NCBI RefSeq assembly: GCF_029870285.1
Contig: NZ_JACSYA010000001.1
Location: 1 to 64,000 of the forward strand
Length of the DNA: 64,000 bases
Reading direction: 5' to 3'
Source of the DNA: Delftia sp. PS-11
GTDB taxonomy: Bacteria > Pseudomonadota > Gammaproteobacteria > Burkholderiales > Burkholderiaceae_C
In this document: one piece after another, positions 47,129-56,377 of the stretch
Layout: the number at the start of each line of letters is the position of its first letter
Numbering within the stretch: the stretch's first letter is position 1
Made by a program: the position numbers and the translations under genes
Notes under the pieces: generated by a model
Database searches by the model: none
What the model was told of the DNA's origin: nothing
What the model saw: only the letters and a program-made list of their open reading frames with translations

Positions 47129-47953
47129 ATGAAACTTCTCATCGTTCCTGCCCGCACCGGCCTGCAATGGGTGCAGCTGGGCATCCGCACCTTCCGCCAG
47201 CAGCCGCTGGCGCTGGCGGCGCTGTTCTTCCTGTCCATGGCCGCCATGTCGCTGGTCACCGCACTGCCCCTGATCGGCCCGGCCATCGCGCTGGGCCTGC
47301 TGCCGGCCACCTCGCTGGCGATGATGGTGGCGGCGGCAGAGGCCTCGCATGGCCGCGCGCCCACGCCGGCGCTGCTGCTGGTGGCCTTTCGCACCGGCCG
47401 CCAGCGCCTGCACTCCATGCTCACGCTGGGCGCCATGTATGCCAGCGGATTCCTGCTGATCATGGGCCTGTCCATGCTGGTCGATGATGGCCAGTTCGCC
47501 AGCGTCTATCTGGGCGGCGAGCCGCTGACGCGCGAAATCGCCGAGTCCCCCGACTTCCAGGCCGCCATGTGGCTGAGCATGGGCCTGTACCTGCCGCTGT
47601 CGCTGCTGTTCTGGCATGCGCCCGGACTCGTGCACTGGCACAACATCCCCCCCGTGAAGGCCTTGTTCTTCAGCATGGTGGCCTGCGTGCGCAACATCGG
47701 CGCCCTGATCGTCTTCGGGCTGGGCTGGATGGGCGTCTTCATCGCCGCCGGCATGCTCATGGCGCTGGTCAGCAGCCTGCTGGCCCAGGCCGTGGGCGGC
47801 ATCGCCAGCGGCCTGATGGTGGCCACGGCCATGCTGCTGGCCGCGATGTTCTTCACCTCGATTGTCTTCACCTTCCGTGACTGCTTCGCCGCGCCCGATG
47901 CCAGCGATGGCAGCGATGCGATTGGCGCCGAGCCCCCCGGCTTTTCCGGCTGA
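47129..47953 (+). CDS. BPSS1780-type polytopic membrane protein
   Basis: A 274-residue membrane protein of unknown function with six or so hydrophobic segments (LALAALFFLSMAAMSLVTAL, GLLPATSLAMMVAAAE, LSMGLYLPLSLLFWHAPGLV, NIGALIVFGLGWMGVFIAAG and others). It begins MKLLIVPARTGLQWVQLGIR, a conserved start in Burkholderiales proteins found downstream of thrB. No catalytic motif is visible. A canonical terminator follows the stop codon. Confidence 0.85.
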   Translation: MKLLIVPARTGLQWVQLGIRTFRQQPLALAALFFLSMAAMSLVTALPLIGPAIALGLLPATSLAMMVAAAEASHGRAPTPALLLVAFRTGRQRLHSMLTLGAMYASGFLLIMGLSMLVDDGQFASVYLGGEPLTREIAESPDFQAAMWLSMGLYLPLSLLFWHAPGLVHWHNIPPVKALFFSMVACVRNIGALIVFGLGWMGVFIAAGMLMALVSSLLAQAVGGIASGLMVATAMLLAAMFFTSIVFTFRDCFAAPDASDGSDAIGAEPPGFSG

Positions 47954-47972
47954 TCCCCCATTCGACCCTGCC

Positions 47973-47999
47973 AAGGCCCCTCCGCGCGAGGGGCTTTTT
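47973..47999 (+). terminator. Rho-independent terminator
   Basis: The stem GCCCCTC/GAGGGGC with a five-base loop is followed by five T, 20 bases after the membrane protein stop codon. Confidence 0.9.
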
Positions 48000-48040
48000 G
48001 CTGGCTGCGCCGCATCCGCCTGCGTGCTGCAAGTGTGACG

Positions 48041-48091
48041 GCGTCACACAGCCGTCACATGAATGCCATCCGTCTGTCATGTGACCTGCAT
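48041..48091 (+). promoter_or_regulatory. Tandem PHO-box half-sites (PhoB operator)
   Basis: Five heptamers recur at exact 11-bp steps: GCGTCAC (48041), CCGTCAC (48052), ATGCCAT (48063), CTGTCAT (48074) and CCTGCAT (48085). CTGTCAT is the perfect PhoB half-site, and the others match it at four to six positions. The 11-bp phasing is that of tandem PHO boxes. The array ends about 100 bases before the phosphatase start codon. Confidence 0.75.
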
Positions 48092-48191
48092 AGCATGCCG
48101 TGCGGATGCCGGGCCTGAGTGCGCTGCACGGCATCCCGGCCCGCAACGCACCCCGAAGGGCCGGTGCAGACAACCCCATAACGGAAGCCCC

Positions 48192-50144
48192 ATGTCCCAA
48201 TCCACCCTGCTCTCCCGCCGCAAGGCACTGCAATTCCTGACCGGCGCCCCGCTGCTGCCGCTTGGCTCGGCTGTGTCCGCGACCAGCCTGCTGGCCGCCT
48301 GCGGTGGTGGCGATAATGGCCCGGCCAAGAACTACGTGTCGGCCAGCTTCACCTCGATGGATGCCCCCACGCTGGCCAATCCCCAGGCCATGGCCCGCAT
48401 GACGGTGGGCTCGCAGCTCAAGGTCCAGTTCAGCGACAACAGCACGCAGGCGTATGACCTGGGCTACCAGCCCTTCTTCGTCACCGGCGACGAAGTGCCC
48501 GACGGCAAGGGCGGCAAGATTCTGGCCGGCGGCTACTACGACATCAACAACAACAAGATCATCGACCGCACCGTGCCCGGCAGCGAGCGCCAGTTCTTCT
48601 CCGACTCGCCCGACGGCACTTCGCTGCTGACCGTGCCTGATGCCAAGGTCGATGGCGTCAAGGGCAAGCCCGTGTTTGCGGTGGTGCAGTTCGAATACAC
48701 CACCTGGGCCCAGGACGGCAAGACCGACATGTACGGCAAGCTGCCCTCGCCCATCGCCGTGCTGACGCTGGACCAGGACCAGACCACCGGCAAGCTCAGC
48801 CTGGTCAAGTACCACAACGTCGATACCTCCAAGGTCAATGGCCTGTGGATCACCTGCGGCGCCAGCCTCTCGCCCTGGGGCACCCACCTGTCCAGCGAAG
48901 AGTACGAGCCCGATGCCTTCGCAGCCTCCAACGCCCAGCTCAAGGCCTTCAGCCAGAATCTGTACGGCGACCCTTCCAAGGCCAACCCCTACCACTACGG
49001 CCACATGCCCGAGGTCACCGTCAACCCGGATGGCACGGCCAGCATCAAGAAGCATTTCTGCATGGGCCGCATCTCGCACGAGCTGGTGCAGGTCATGCCC
49101 GACCAGCGCACGGCCCTGATGGGCGATGACGCCACCAACAGCGCCTACTTCGTCTTCGTGGCCGACCGCGAAAAAGACCTGTCCTCCGGTTCGCTGTATG
49201 CCGCCAAGGTCGGCTCGGGCTTTTCCATCGACCCGGCCTCCGGCAGCGCCGCAGCGCTGACCTGGATCAAGCTGGGCTCGGCCACCAGCGCCGAAATCCA
49301 ACAACTGGCCAACACGCTCAAGCCCACGGACATCATGTCGGTGAGCGCGACCGACCCGGGCGATGCCAGCTACACCAAGATCACTGCCAACGGCAAGGTC
49401 GAGTGGATCAAGCTCAACCCCGGCATGGACAAGGCGGCCGCCTTCCTGGAAACACACCGCTACGCAGCGCTCAAAGGCGCCAGCATGGGCTTCACCAAGA
49501 TGGAAGGCACCACCGTCAACGCCAAGGACAAGATCGCCTACTCCGCGCTGCAGAACTGCGAAAAATCCATGGTGGCTGGCGATGCCGCCAACGTGCCCGG
49601 CAACGGCGTCTCCATCCCCAAGCAGCTCAAGGCCGGCGCCGTGATGGCGCTGAACCTGCGCGGTGGCCAGAAGGACACGGCAGGCAACGCCATCAACAGC
49701 GAATGGATGCCCGTGGACACCAAGGCCCTGCTGGCCGGCGAGGACATCACGGCCGACGCGCTGGGCAACACCGGCAACCCGAACAAGATCTGCAACCCCG
49801 ACAACCTCAAGTTCTCGGAAAAGATGCGCACCCTGTTCATTGGCGAGGACAGCGGCCAGCACGTCAACAACTTCCTGTGGGCCTACAACGTCGATACCAA
49901 GCAGCTGTCGCGCCTGATGTCGATTCCTGCCGGCGGCGAATCCACGGGCCTGCATGCCGTGGACGAAATCAACGGCTGGACCTACATCATGAGCAACTTC
50001 CAGCACGCCGGTGACTGGGGCGCCATCCACAACGTGGTCAAGTCCACGCTGGACCCGCTGATCAACACCAACTACCGTGGCAAGTTCGGTGCCGCCGTCG
50101 GCTACCTGACCGGCACTGCCAGCCAGCCCAAGCTGTCGGCCTGA
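48192..50144 (+). CDS. phoX: PhoX-type alkaline phosphatase (DUF839 family)
   Basis: A 650-residue exported phosphatase for releasing phosphate from organic esters. The N-terminus has a twin-arginine signal (SRRKALQFLTG) followed by a lipobox-like LLAACGGG. The body matches the PhoX/DUF839 family: LSPWGTHLSSEEYEPDAF, GRISHELVQVMPD, TALMGDDATNSAYFVFVADR and later CNPDNLKFSEKMRTLFIGED with SGQHVNNFLWAYNV. PhoX enzymes use Ca and Fe and are exported folded by Tat, in agreement with the signal. The tandem PHO boxes upstream support phosphate-starvation control. The gene is monocistronic, facing uvrD. Confidence 0.9.
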   Translation: MSQSTLLSRRKALQFLTGAPLLPLGSAVSATSLLAACGGGDNGPAKNYVSASFTSMDAPTLANPQAMARMTVGSQLKVQFSDNSTQAYDLGYQPFFVTGDEVPDGKGGKILAGGYYDINNNKIIDRTVPGSERQFFSDSPDGTSLLTVPDAKVDGVKGKPVFAVVQFEYTTWAQDGKTDMYGKLPSPIAVLTLDQDQTTGKLSLVKYHNVDTSKVNGLWITCGASLSPWGTHLSSEEYEPDAFAASNAQLKAFSQNLYGDPSKANPYHYGHMPEVTVNPDGTASIKKHFCMGRISHELVQVMPDQRTALMGDDATNSAYFVFVADREKDLSSGSLYAAKVGSGFSIDPASGSAAALTWIKLGSATSAEIQQLANTLKPTDIMSVSATDPGDASYTKITANGKVEWIKLNPGMDKAAAFLETHRYAALKGASMGFTKMEGTTVNAKDKIAYSALQNCEKSMVAGDAANVPGNGVSIPKQLKAGAVMALNLRGGQKDTAGNAINSEWMPVDTKALLAGEDITADALGNTGNPNKICNPDNLKFSEKMRTLFIGEDSGQHVNNFLWAYNVDTKQLSRLMSIPAGGESTGLHAVDEINGWTYIMSNFQHAGDWGAIHNVVKSTLDPLINTNYRGKFGAAVGYLTGTASQPKLSA

Positions 50145-50159
50145 GATCGGCCGATCCGG

Positions 50160-50221
50160 GGCAAGGCGGCCTGGCCGCTTTGCCACTGCCCGCGCCCCCT
50201 GCCATTGCGGCCAGGGGGCGC
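50160..50221 (+). terminator. Paired hairpins between convergent phoX and uvrD genes
   Basis: Two stems lie back to back: GGCAAGGCGGCC with GGCCGCTTTGCC (50160-50184, one G-U pair), and the perfect GCGCCCCCTG with CAGGGGGCGC (50192-50221). Neither has a T-run; they may act as a bidirectional terminator region. Confidence 0.5.
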
Positions 50222-50244
50222 TGGCGCTTTGCACGCCGTCAGGC

Positions 50245-52704
50245 TCACTCCACGACGGTCAGCTTGGCAATCGACAGCGCCAGCCACTTCGTGCCATGGC
50301 GGCCGAAGCTGACCTGGGCGCGCGCATCGTCGCCCGAGCCCTCCAGCGCCAGCACCTTGCCCTCGCCGAACTTGTTGTGGAACACCGCCAGGCCCACGCG
50401 CAGGCCATGGCCCGGCGCGGCCTTTTGCGGCGGCACGGGCGGGCTGGCAAAGACTTCGCTGCGCCAGCCATCGGCCTTGCTGCCAAAACCGCCACGGTCG
50501 CGCTGCCCGTAGCCAGCGCCCGCAGGCTTGGGCGCGAAGCTGCCAAAGCCGCCCTGGCGGGGCGTGATCCACTTGAGCGCCGCCTCGGGCAGCTCGTCGA
50601 AAAAGCGGCTCTTGACGTTGTAGCGCGTCTGGCCGTGCAGCAGCCGCGTCTGCGAGTGGCTCAGGTACAGGCGCTTGCGCGCCCGTGTGATGGCCACATA
50701 GGCCAGGCGCCGCTCTTCCTCCAGGCCGCCCCGGTCCATCATGGCATTCTCGTGCGGGAACAGCCCCTCTTCCACGCCGCCGATGAAGACGGCATCGAAC
50801 TCCAGCCCCTTGGAGGCATGCACTGTCATCAGCTGCACGGCATCCTGCCCGGCCTGGGCCTGGTTGTCGCCAGCCTCCAGCGCCGCATGGGTCAGGAACG
50901 CCGCCAGCGGCGACAGCGTCTCGCCGGTATCGGCATCGACCGCAGCCGCCGTCCCGACCGGCGGCCTGAGCGCCGCATCCAGCAGCGGCCGTGACAGATC
51001 CAGCCCCTGGCTGGCAGGGCTTTGCGCCAGCGCCGGTACTCCATCGTGCTCATCCAGCGGCAGGGCCACGGCATCGCGGCCAAAGCCTTCCTGGGTGACA
51101 AAGCTCTCGGCCGCGTTCACCAGTTCCTGCAGGTTTTCGATGCGGTCTGCGCCTTCGCGGTCATTGCGGTAATGCTCCAGCAGGCCGCTGTCCTCCTCGA
51201 CGATCTCGATGATCTGGCGCAGCGTGCGGCCCTGCGTCTGCTCGCGCAGCACATCCAGCCGGGCAAGGAAGGCCGACAGCTTGGTGCCGGTCGCGCCCGG
51301 CACGGCAGAGACGGCATCGTGCAGCGAGCAGCCCGCGCTGCGGGCCGCGTCCTGCAGCACCTCCAGGCTGCGCGCTCCGATGCCGCGCGGCGGAAAATTC
51401 ACCACGCGCAGAAAACTGGTGTCGTCGTGCGGGTTGTCCAGCAGGCGCAGATAGGCCAGGGCATGCTTGATCTCGGCGCGCTCGAAAAAGCGCAGCCCGC
51501 CATAGACGCGGTAGGGGATGGCAGCATTGAACAGCTGCGACTCGATCACGCGGCTTTGCGCATTGCTGCGGTACAGCACGGCGATCTCCTGGCGCTGCCA
51601 GCCGTCCTTTTTGACGAGCTGCTGAATCTCCTCGACCATCCACTGCGCCTCGGCCAGATCGGTGGGCGCCTCATAGATGCGCACAGGCTCGCCGGGGCCC
51701 TGCGTGGTGCGCAGGTTCTTGCCCAGGCGCTGGCTGTTGTGGCTGATCAGGGCATTGGCGCAATCGAGAATGTTGCTGTAGGAGCGGTAGTTCTGCTCCA
51801 GCTTGATCTGGCGGCGCACATCGAACTCGCGCACGAAATCCTGCATGTTGCCCACGCGCGCGCCACGGAAGGCATAGATGCTCTGGTCGTCATCGCCCAC
51901 AGCGATCACGCTGCCCGAGGCCTGCAGCTGCCCGTCCACCACATCCCCCGCCAGTTGCTTGAGCCACTGGTACTGCAGCCTGTTCGTGTCCTGGAACTCA
52001 TCGACCAGGATATGGCGAAAGCGCCGCTGGTAATGGGCGCGCAGATGGGCATCATCGCGCAGCAGCTCGAAGGAGCGCAGCATCAGCTCACCGAAATCGA
52101 CCACGCCCTCGCGCTGGCACTGGGCCTCGTAGAGCTGGTAGAGCTCGACCTTCTTGCGGGTGTCGGGGTCGGTGGCCACCACATCGCCGGGGCGCAGGCC
52201 ATCTTCCTTGCAGCCCGCGATGAAATACTGCAGCTGCTTCGGGGGAAAGCGCTCGTCGTCCACATCGAACTGCTTGCACAGGCGCTTGACAGCGGACAGC
52301 TGATCCTGGGTGTCCAGGATCTGGAAGGTGGCAGGCAGGCCCGCCGCCTGGTGGTGGGCCCGCAGCAGCCGGTGGCACAGGCCGTGGAAGGTGCCGATCC
52401 ACATGCCGCGCACGCTGTAGGGCAGCATGGCCGACAGACGCGCCAGCATTTCCTTGGCCGCCTTGTTGGTGAAGGTCACAGCCAGGATGGAGCCCGGCGT
52501 GGCCTGGCCTGTCTGCAGCAGCCAGGCGATGCGCGTGGTCAGCACCCGCGTCTTGCCCGAGCCGGCGCCAGCCAGAATCAGCGCATGGCCGGCCGGCAGC
52601 GTGACGGCAGCCAGCTGCTCCTCATTGAGGTTCGCCAGCAGGGGAGAGGAAGGGGCGGGCGGCGCGGCATCGGGCGCGCCGTCAAGCAGATCAATCGGGA
52701 ACAT
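50245..52704 (-). CDS. uvrD: UvrD/Rep-family 3'-5' DNA helicase
   Basis: An 819-residue superfamily 1A helicase. Motifs in order: Q motif LNEEQLAAV; Walker A ILAGAGSGKTRVLTTRI; Ia VTFTNKAAKEML; II ILVDEFQDTNRLQYQWL; III VIAVGDDDQSIYAFRGARV; IV QNYRSYSNIL; V VQLMTVHASKGLEFDAVFIG; VI RRLAYVAITRARKRLYL. The C-terminal 130 residues contain a Gly-rich linker (RQGGFGSFAPKPAGAGYGQR) and a Tudor-like end (GLAVFHNKFGEGKVLALEG), the RNA-polymerase-binding fold of UvrD/PcrA. That tail favours UvrD over Rep. The start at 52704 (MFPIDLLDG) is preferred. I see no LexA box upstream. Confidence 0.93.
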   Translation of the reverse strand: MFPIDLLDGAPDAAPPAPSSPLLANLNEEQLAAVTLPAGHALILAGAGSGKTRVLTTRIAWLLQTGQATPGSILAVTFTNKAAKEMLARLSAMLPYSVRGMWIGTFHGLCHRLLRAHHQAAGLPATFQILDTQDQLSAVKRLCKQFDVDDERFPPKQLQYFIAGCKEDGLRPGDVVATDPDTRKKVELYQLYEAQCQREGVVDFGELMLRSFELLRDDAHLRAHYQRRFRHILVDEFQDTNRLQYQWLKQLAGDVVDGQLQASGSVIAVGDDDQSIYAFRGARVGNMQDFVREFDVRRQIKLEQNYRSYSNILDCANALISHNSQRLGKNLRTTQGPGEPVRIYEAPTDLAEAQWMVEEIQQLVKKDGWQRQEIAVLYRSNAQSRVIESQLFNAAIPYRVYGGLRFFERAEIKHALAYLRLLDNPHDDTSFLRVVNFPPRGIGARSLEVLQDAARSAGCSLHDAVSAVPGATGTKLSAFLARLDVLREQTQGRTLRQIIEIVEEDSGLLEHYRNDREGADRIENLQELVNAAESFVTQEGFGRDAVALPLDEHDGVPALAQSPASQGLDLSRPLLDAALRPPVGTAAAVDADTGETLSPLAAFLTHAALEAGDNQAQAGQDAVQLMTVHASKGLEFDAVFIGGVEEGLFPHENAMMDRGGLEEERRLAYVAITRARKRLYLSHSQTRLLHGQTRYNVKSRFFDELPEAALKWITPRQGGFGSFAPKPAGAGYGQRDRGGFGSKADGWRSEVFASPPVPPQKAAPGHGLRVGLAVFHNKFGEGKVLALEGSGDDARAQVSFGRHGTKWLALSIAKLTVVE

Positions 52705-52829
52705 GCCCCATTGTAGAAAGCCGCTGCGTCCCGGCCGCCACCGCCATGGATTTCCCTGGCGCCCAGGCACATATGCGCAGGCCTATAACCTGTATAACGC
52801 CGAGGCCAGGGAGCCTGCGAAGGCCGGGG

Positions 52830-53001
52830 TATAGAATCAACCACCGGGCCCAAGTTTCTTGCGGTCCGGTTTTTTGTGCCCGGGCCGCTGCCGCCCTGGC
52901 GGCGCAGCCTGCCTGCGCCACACGCAAGACCGGTCTCCAAGCCAAGCGCCCCATCGCGCAGGGATGTTCCTGCCGCGACCTTTCATGGAGCTTGGAATCA
53001 G
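52830..53001 (+). promoter_or_regulatory. Promoter and GC-rich leader of guaC
   Basis: A -10 element TATAGAAT (52830-52837) would start a leader of about 158 nt. Its first part holds CCGGGCCC (52844-52851), which can pair either through CCGGGC with GCCCGG (52878-52883) or through GGCCC with GGGCC (52882-52886), around a loop ending in six T. Competing pairings of this kind could be regulatory, but the palindromic nature of the arms makes them easy to form by chance. Confidence 0.3.
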
Positions 53002-53979
53002 ATGGAAATCTTCGACTACGACAACATCCTGCTGCTGCCGCGCAAGTGCCGCGTGGAAAGCCGTTCGGAATGTGACGCCAGCGTGGAGCTGGGCGGGCGC
53101 TCGTTCCGCATTCCGGCCGTGCCTGCCAACATGAAAACGGTGGTGGATGAGAACATCTGCACCTGGCTGGCCCGCAACGGCTACTTCTACGTCATGCACC
53201 GCTTCGATCTGGACAACGTCCAGTTCGTGCGCGACATGCATGCCAAAGGCTGCTTCGCGTCCATCTCGCTGGGTGTCAAGAAGCCGGACTACGACACCGT
53301 GGACCGTTTCGTCGCCGAAGGCCTGTGCCCCGAATACATCACCATCGACATCGCCCACGGCCATGCCGACAGCGTGAAAAACATGATCGGCTACCTCAAG
53401 GACAAGCTGCCTCGGGCCTTCGTGATCGCGGGCAACGTGGGCACGCCCGAGGCCGTGATCGATCTGGAAAACTGGGGCGCGGACGCCACCAAGGTCGGCA
53501 TCGGCCCCGGCAAGGTCTGCATCACCAAGCTCAAGACGGGCTTTGGCACGGGCGGCTGGCAGTTGTCGGCGCTCAAGTGGTGCGCGCGCGTGGCGACCAA
53601 GCCCATCATCGCCGACGGCGGCATCCGCAGCCATGGCGACATTGCCAAGAGCGTGCGCTTTGGCGCCACCATGGTGATGATCGGTTCGCTGTTTGCAGGC
53701 CATGAGGAATCGCCGGGCCAGACCGTCGAGGAAAACGGCCAGCGCTTCAAGGAATACTATGGCTCGGCCTCGGACTTCAACAAGGGCGAGTACAAGCATG
53801 TCGAGGGCAAGCGCATTCTTGAGCCGGTCAAGGGCCACCTGGCTGACACCCTGATCGAGATGGAACAGGACGTGCAAAGCTCGATCAGCTACGCCGGCGG
53901 CAAGAAGCTGATGGACATCCGCAAGGTCAACTACGTGATCCTGGGCGGCGACAATGCGGGCGAGCATCTGCTGATGTAG
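53002..53979 (+). CDS. guaC: GMP reductase (GuaC2 type)
   Basis: A 325-residue TIM-barrel enzyme of the IMPDH/GMPR family that reduces GMP to IMP with NADPH in purine salvage. It starts [20 protein letters not shown]. The catalytic loop is [20 protein letters not shown] with the active-site Cys, and the phosphate site is [20 protein letters not shown]. There are no CBS domains, which separates it from GuaB. Length fits the shorter GuaC2 class. It is divergent from uvrD, has a long GC-rich leader, and is followed by a terminator. Confidence 0.93.
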   Translation: MEIFDYDNILLLPRKCRVESRSECDASVELGGRSFRIPAVPANMKTVVDENICTWLARNGYFYVMHRFDLDNVQFVRDMHAKGCFASISLGVKKPDYDTVDRFVAEGLCPEYITIDIAHGHADSVKNMIGYLKDKLPRAFVIAGNVGTPEAVIDLENWGADATKVGIGPGKVCITKLKTGFGTGGWQLSALKWCARVATKPIIADGGIRSHGDIAKSVRFGATMVMIGSLFAGHEESPGQTVEENGQRFKEYYGSASDFNKGEYKHVEGKRILEPVKGHLADTLIEMEQDVQSSISYAGGKKLMDIRKVNYVILGGDNAGEHLLM

Positions 53980-54002
53980 CAGCACGCCGGCACCAGGCAC
54001 CA

Positions 54003-54024
54003 GGGCGGCTCAGGCCGCCTTTTT
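54003..54024 (+). terminator. Rho-independent terminator of guaC
   Basis: The stem GGCGGC/GCCGCC with loop TCAG is followed by five T, about 25 bases after the stop codon. Confidence 0.85.
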
Positions 54025-54051
54025 CACGTCCGGACAACACAGAAAAGAGAC

Positions 54052-54945
54052 ATGAACACCACCGCATCCCCCCGCCTCAAGATCGCCGTGCTGGGCACAG
54101 GCATGATGGGCCTGCCCATGGCCCGGCGCCTGGCGCAGGCCGGCCACGAGGTCCATGCCTGGAACCGCACGCGTGCCAAGGCAGAGCCCCTGGCCGGCGA
54201 CGGCGCCACCGTGCACGACACGGCCGCCGAAGCCGTGCGCGGCATGGACTGCGTGATCAGCCTGCTGGAAAACGGCAGCGTGGTGGGCGATGTGCTGTTC
54301 GCCCAGGGCGCCGCCCAGGCCATGGCACCGGGCAGCCTGTTCATCGACATGGCCTCGATACAGCCCGCCGAAGCACGCGAGCACGCCCGGCGGCTGCAGG
54401 CGCTGGGCCTGCGCCACCTCGATGCGCCCGTCTCCGGCGGCACCCTGGGTGCCGAAGCCGGCACGCTGGCCATCATGGCAGGCGGCGATGCGGCGGACTT
54501 CGAGCGCGCCCTGCCTGTCTTCGCCCACCTGGGCCGGGCCACCCTGGTCGGACCGCATGGCGCAGGCCAGCTGGCCAAGCTGGCCAATCAGATGATCGTG
54601 GGCATCACCATCGGCGCCGTGGCCGAAGCCCTGCTGCTGGCCGAGCGCGGCGGCGCGGACCCGGCCAAGGTGCGCGAGGCCATTGCGGGAGGCTTCGCCG
54701 ACAGCCGCATCCTGCAGGTCCATGGCGAGCGCATGGTGCAGCGCGACTTCGCGCCGCGCGGACGCATGACCGTGCAGGACAAGGACATGCGCAATGCACT
54801 GGCCACGGCCACGGAGCTGGGCTTCGATGCGCCGGTCACGGCGCTGCTGGGCCAGCTCTACGCCGAAGGCGTGGCACAGGGCCTGGGCGATCTGGACCAG
54901 AGCGGCCTGTTCGTCGCGCTGGCGCGGCGCAACGCCATGGATTAA
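54052..54945 (+). CDS. 3-hydroxyisobutyrate dehydrogenase family oxidoreductase
   Basis: A 297-residue NAD(P)-dependent beta-hydroxyacid dehydrogenase. The Rossmann start is LKIAVLGTGMMGLPMARRLA, the substrate-binding signature is HLDAPVSGGTLGAEAGTLAI, and the catalytic Lys is in GAGQLAKLANQMIVG. The family includes 3-hydroxyisobutyrate dehydrogenase, tartronate semialdehyde reductase (GlxR) and related enzymes. The sequence does not decide between them, and no glyoxylate or valine pathway gene is adjacent. It starts 28 bases after the guaC terminator. Confidence 0.9.
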   Translation: MNTTASPRLKIAVLGTGMMGLPMARRLAQAGHEVHAWNRTRAKAEPLAGDGATVHDTAAEAVRGMDCVISLLENGSVVGDVLFAQGAAQAMAPGSLFIDMASIQPAEAREHARRLQALGLRHLDAPVSGGTLGAEAGTLAIMAGGDAADFERALPVFAHLGRATLVGPHGAGQLAKLANQMIVGITIGAVAEALLLAERGGADPAKVREAIAGGFADSRILQVHGERMVQRDFAPRGRMTVQDKDMRNALATATELGFDAPVTALLGQLYAEGVAQGLGDLDQSGLFVALARRNAMD

Positions 54946-55023
54946 AAAAATCACCCATCTCGCTGCAGAGCCGCAAAAAATCGCGCATAATTGCGGTCTC
55001 GTTTGCACAGCAGGCGATATCTG

Positions 55024-55099
55024 GGGCTCTTAGCTCAGTCGGTAGAGCAGCGGACTCTTAATCCGTTGGTCGAGTGTTCGAATCACTCAGGGCCCACCA
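55024..55099 (+). tRNA. tRNA-Lys(CTT), copy 1
   Basis: A 76-nt cloverleaf with a 7-bp acceptor stem (GGGCTCT/AGGGCCC with one G-U pair), anticodon loop CTCTTAA (anticodon CTT, codon AAG), TTCGAAT T-loop and encoded CCA. A CATAAT -10 element at 54986-54991 would start the transcript about 26 bases upstream. It is the first of three identical copies. Confidence 0.97.
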
Positions 55100-55151
55100 G
55101 AATTTTTCAGACTAGGCAAAAGCCGAGTCTGACCCGTCGGAATTTCCGAGG

Positions 55152-55227
55152 GGGCTCTTAGCTCAGTCGGTAGAGCAGCGGACTCTTAATCCGTTGGTCG
55201 AGTGTTCGAATCACTCAGGGCCCACCA
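55152..55227 (+). tRNA. tRNA-Lys(CTT), copy 2
   Basis: Identical to copy 1. The 52-base spacer before it contains two short hairpins (CAGACT/AGTCTG and CGGAATTTCCG), probably processing or stability elements of one shared precursor. Confidence 0.97.
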
Positions 55228-55275
55228 AAATTTTCAACCTGATTGCATCAGGCTGATCGCATCGGAATACCCAGG

Positions 55276-55351
55276 GGGCTCTTAGCTCAGTCGGTAGAGC
55301 AGCGGACTCTTAATCCGTTGGTCGAGTGTTCGAATCACTCAGGGCCCACCA
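55276..55351 (+). tRNA. tRNA-Lys(CTT), copy 3
   Basis: Identical to copies 1 and 2. The 48-base spacer before it contains the hairpin CCTGATTGCATCAGG. The converging TRAP-type binding protein gene ends 30 bases downstream; I see no integrase gene or repeated tRNA 3' end beyond it. Confidence 0.97.
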
Positions 55352-55381
55352 AATCATGAAAAGCACTGCGCGGCACGCCGC

Positions 55382-56377
55382 TCAGTGCTTTTTCTTTTGG
55401 TACTCCATCAGCACGACCATGCTGCTGCGCCCGGCCTTGGCAACCCACTCCCGGGCAAAGCGCTCACCCAGAATATCCATCATCCTGTACAGGTCAGCCG
55501 AAGGCGCGGCCACAGACATGCGATTGTCCTGCAGCGCCTTCTTGCCGCGCTCGTCGGCCTGCCGCGCAAGCTCCCACCCCTCTTTCTCAGCCAGTGCCGC
55601 CATGCGCGTCACCGCCTGGCGCTCGCTCTCGCCAAGACTCCTCCAGGCCGCTTCGCTGGCACAGAGCATGTTCTTGGGAATCCAGGCCCTGATGTCCAGA
55701 AAGAACTTCATCACCCTCCATGCCTGGCTGTCAGCTCCTGTGGCACTGGAAGCCAGCATGGCATCGATGCCACCCTGCTCCAGGGCCTTGGAGACATCAT
55801 GGGCCGCCACCACCGCCTGCGTGCCCCAGACCTCGGCCAGCCGCGCACTCCAATCGCTCTGAACGCGCAGCCTGAGCCCCTTGAGATCCCCCATGCTGTT
55901 GACGGGGCGCCGGCAAAACAACCCCTGCGGCGGCCAGGGCACCGCATAGAGCAGGCGCACACCGTGCTGGTTCAGCAGGAAATCCTGCAGTACCGGCCGG
56001 GTCAGTTGCCAAAGGCGTGCCGCATCGTCAAAGCTTCGCGCCATGAAGGGCAGTGAATCCAGGCCCAGCAGCGGATGCAGGTGGGCATAGGAGGACATGA
56101 GGACTTCGCCAAAGGCGATTTCGTTGCGCTTCAAGGCAGGCAGCACCTCGTTCATCGGCTTGAGCGCCGAATCGGCAACCACTTCGATGGCCAGGGACTG
56201 GCGCGTGGCCGAAGCCACACGCTCGGAAAAGCTGCGCAGATTGCGGGTATGGAATACCTCTTCGCCGAATGCAGCACCAAGCTGCAGGCGGCGGGTTTTC
56301 GACCAGGCAGGCGCAGCGGACAGCGGCAGCATGGCCGAAGCCAGACCCGATGCGAAAACACGGCGAGACACACTCAT
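55382..56377 (-). CDS. TRAP-type (DctP family) solute-binding protein
   Basis: A 331-residue exported binding protein. The signal region MSVSRRVFASGLASAMLPLS has a twin-arginine-like start and ends near AAPAWS. DctP family marks are RSFSERVASATRQSLAIEV, ALKRNEIAFGEVLMSSYAH, the conserved LKGLRLRVQSDWSARLAEVW and the C-terminal helix region. AAGGAG lies seven bases before ATG 56377. TRAP transporters also need DctQ and DctM membrane subunits, which are not in the window, so it is an orphan. Tandem dyads lie in the region it shares with the divergent exporter gene. Confidence 0.88.
   Translation of the reverse strand: MSVSRRVFASGLASAMLPLSAAPAWSKTRRLQLGAAFGEEVFHTRNLRSFSERVASATRQSLAIEVVADSALKPMNEVLPALKRNEIAFGEVLMSSYAHLHPLLGLDSLPFMARSFDDAARLWQLTRPVLQDFLLNQHGVRLLYAVPWPPQGLFCRRPVNSMGDLKGLRLRVQSDWSARLAEVWGTQAVVAAHDVSKALEQGGIDAMLASSATGADSQAWRVMKFFLDIRAWIPKNMLCASEAAWRSLGESERQAVTRMAALAEKEGWELARQADERGKKALQDNRMSVAAPSADLYRMMDILGERFAREWVAKAGRSSMVVLMEYQKKKH

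Noticed and set aside
55024..55351. Regularly repeated 76-bp unit resembling an array such as CRISPR
   Set aside because: Each unit folds as a complete tRNA-Lys with CCA; there are no unique spacers of equal length and no cas genes.
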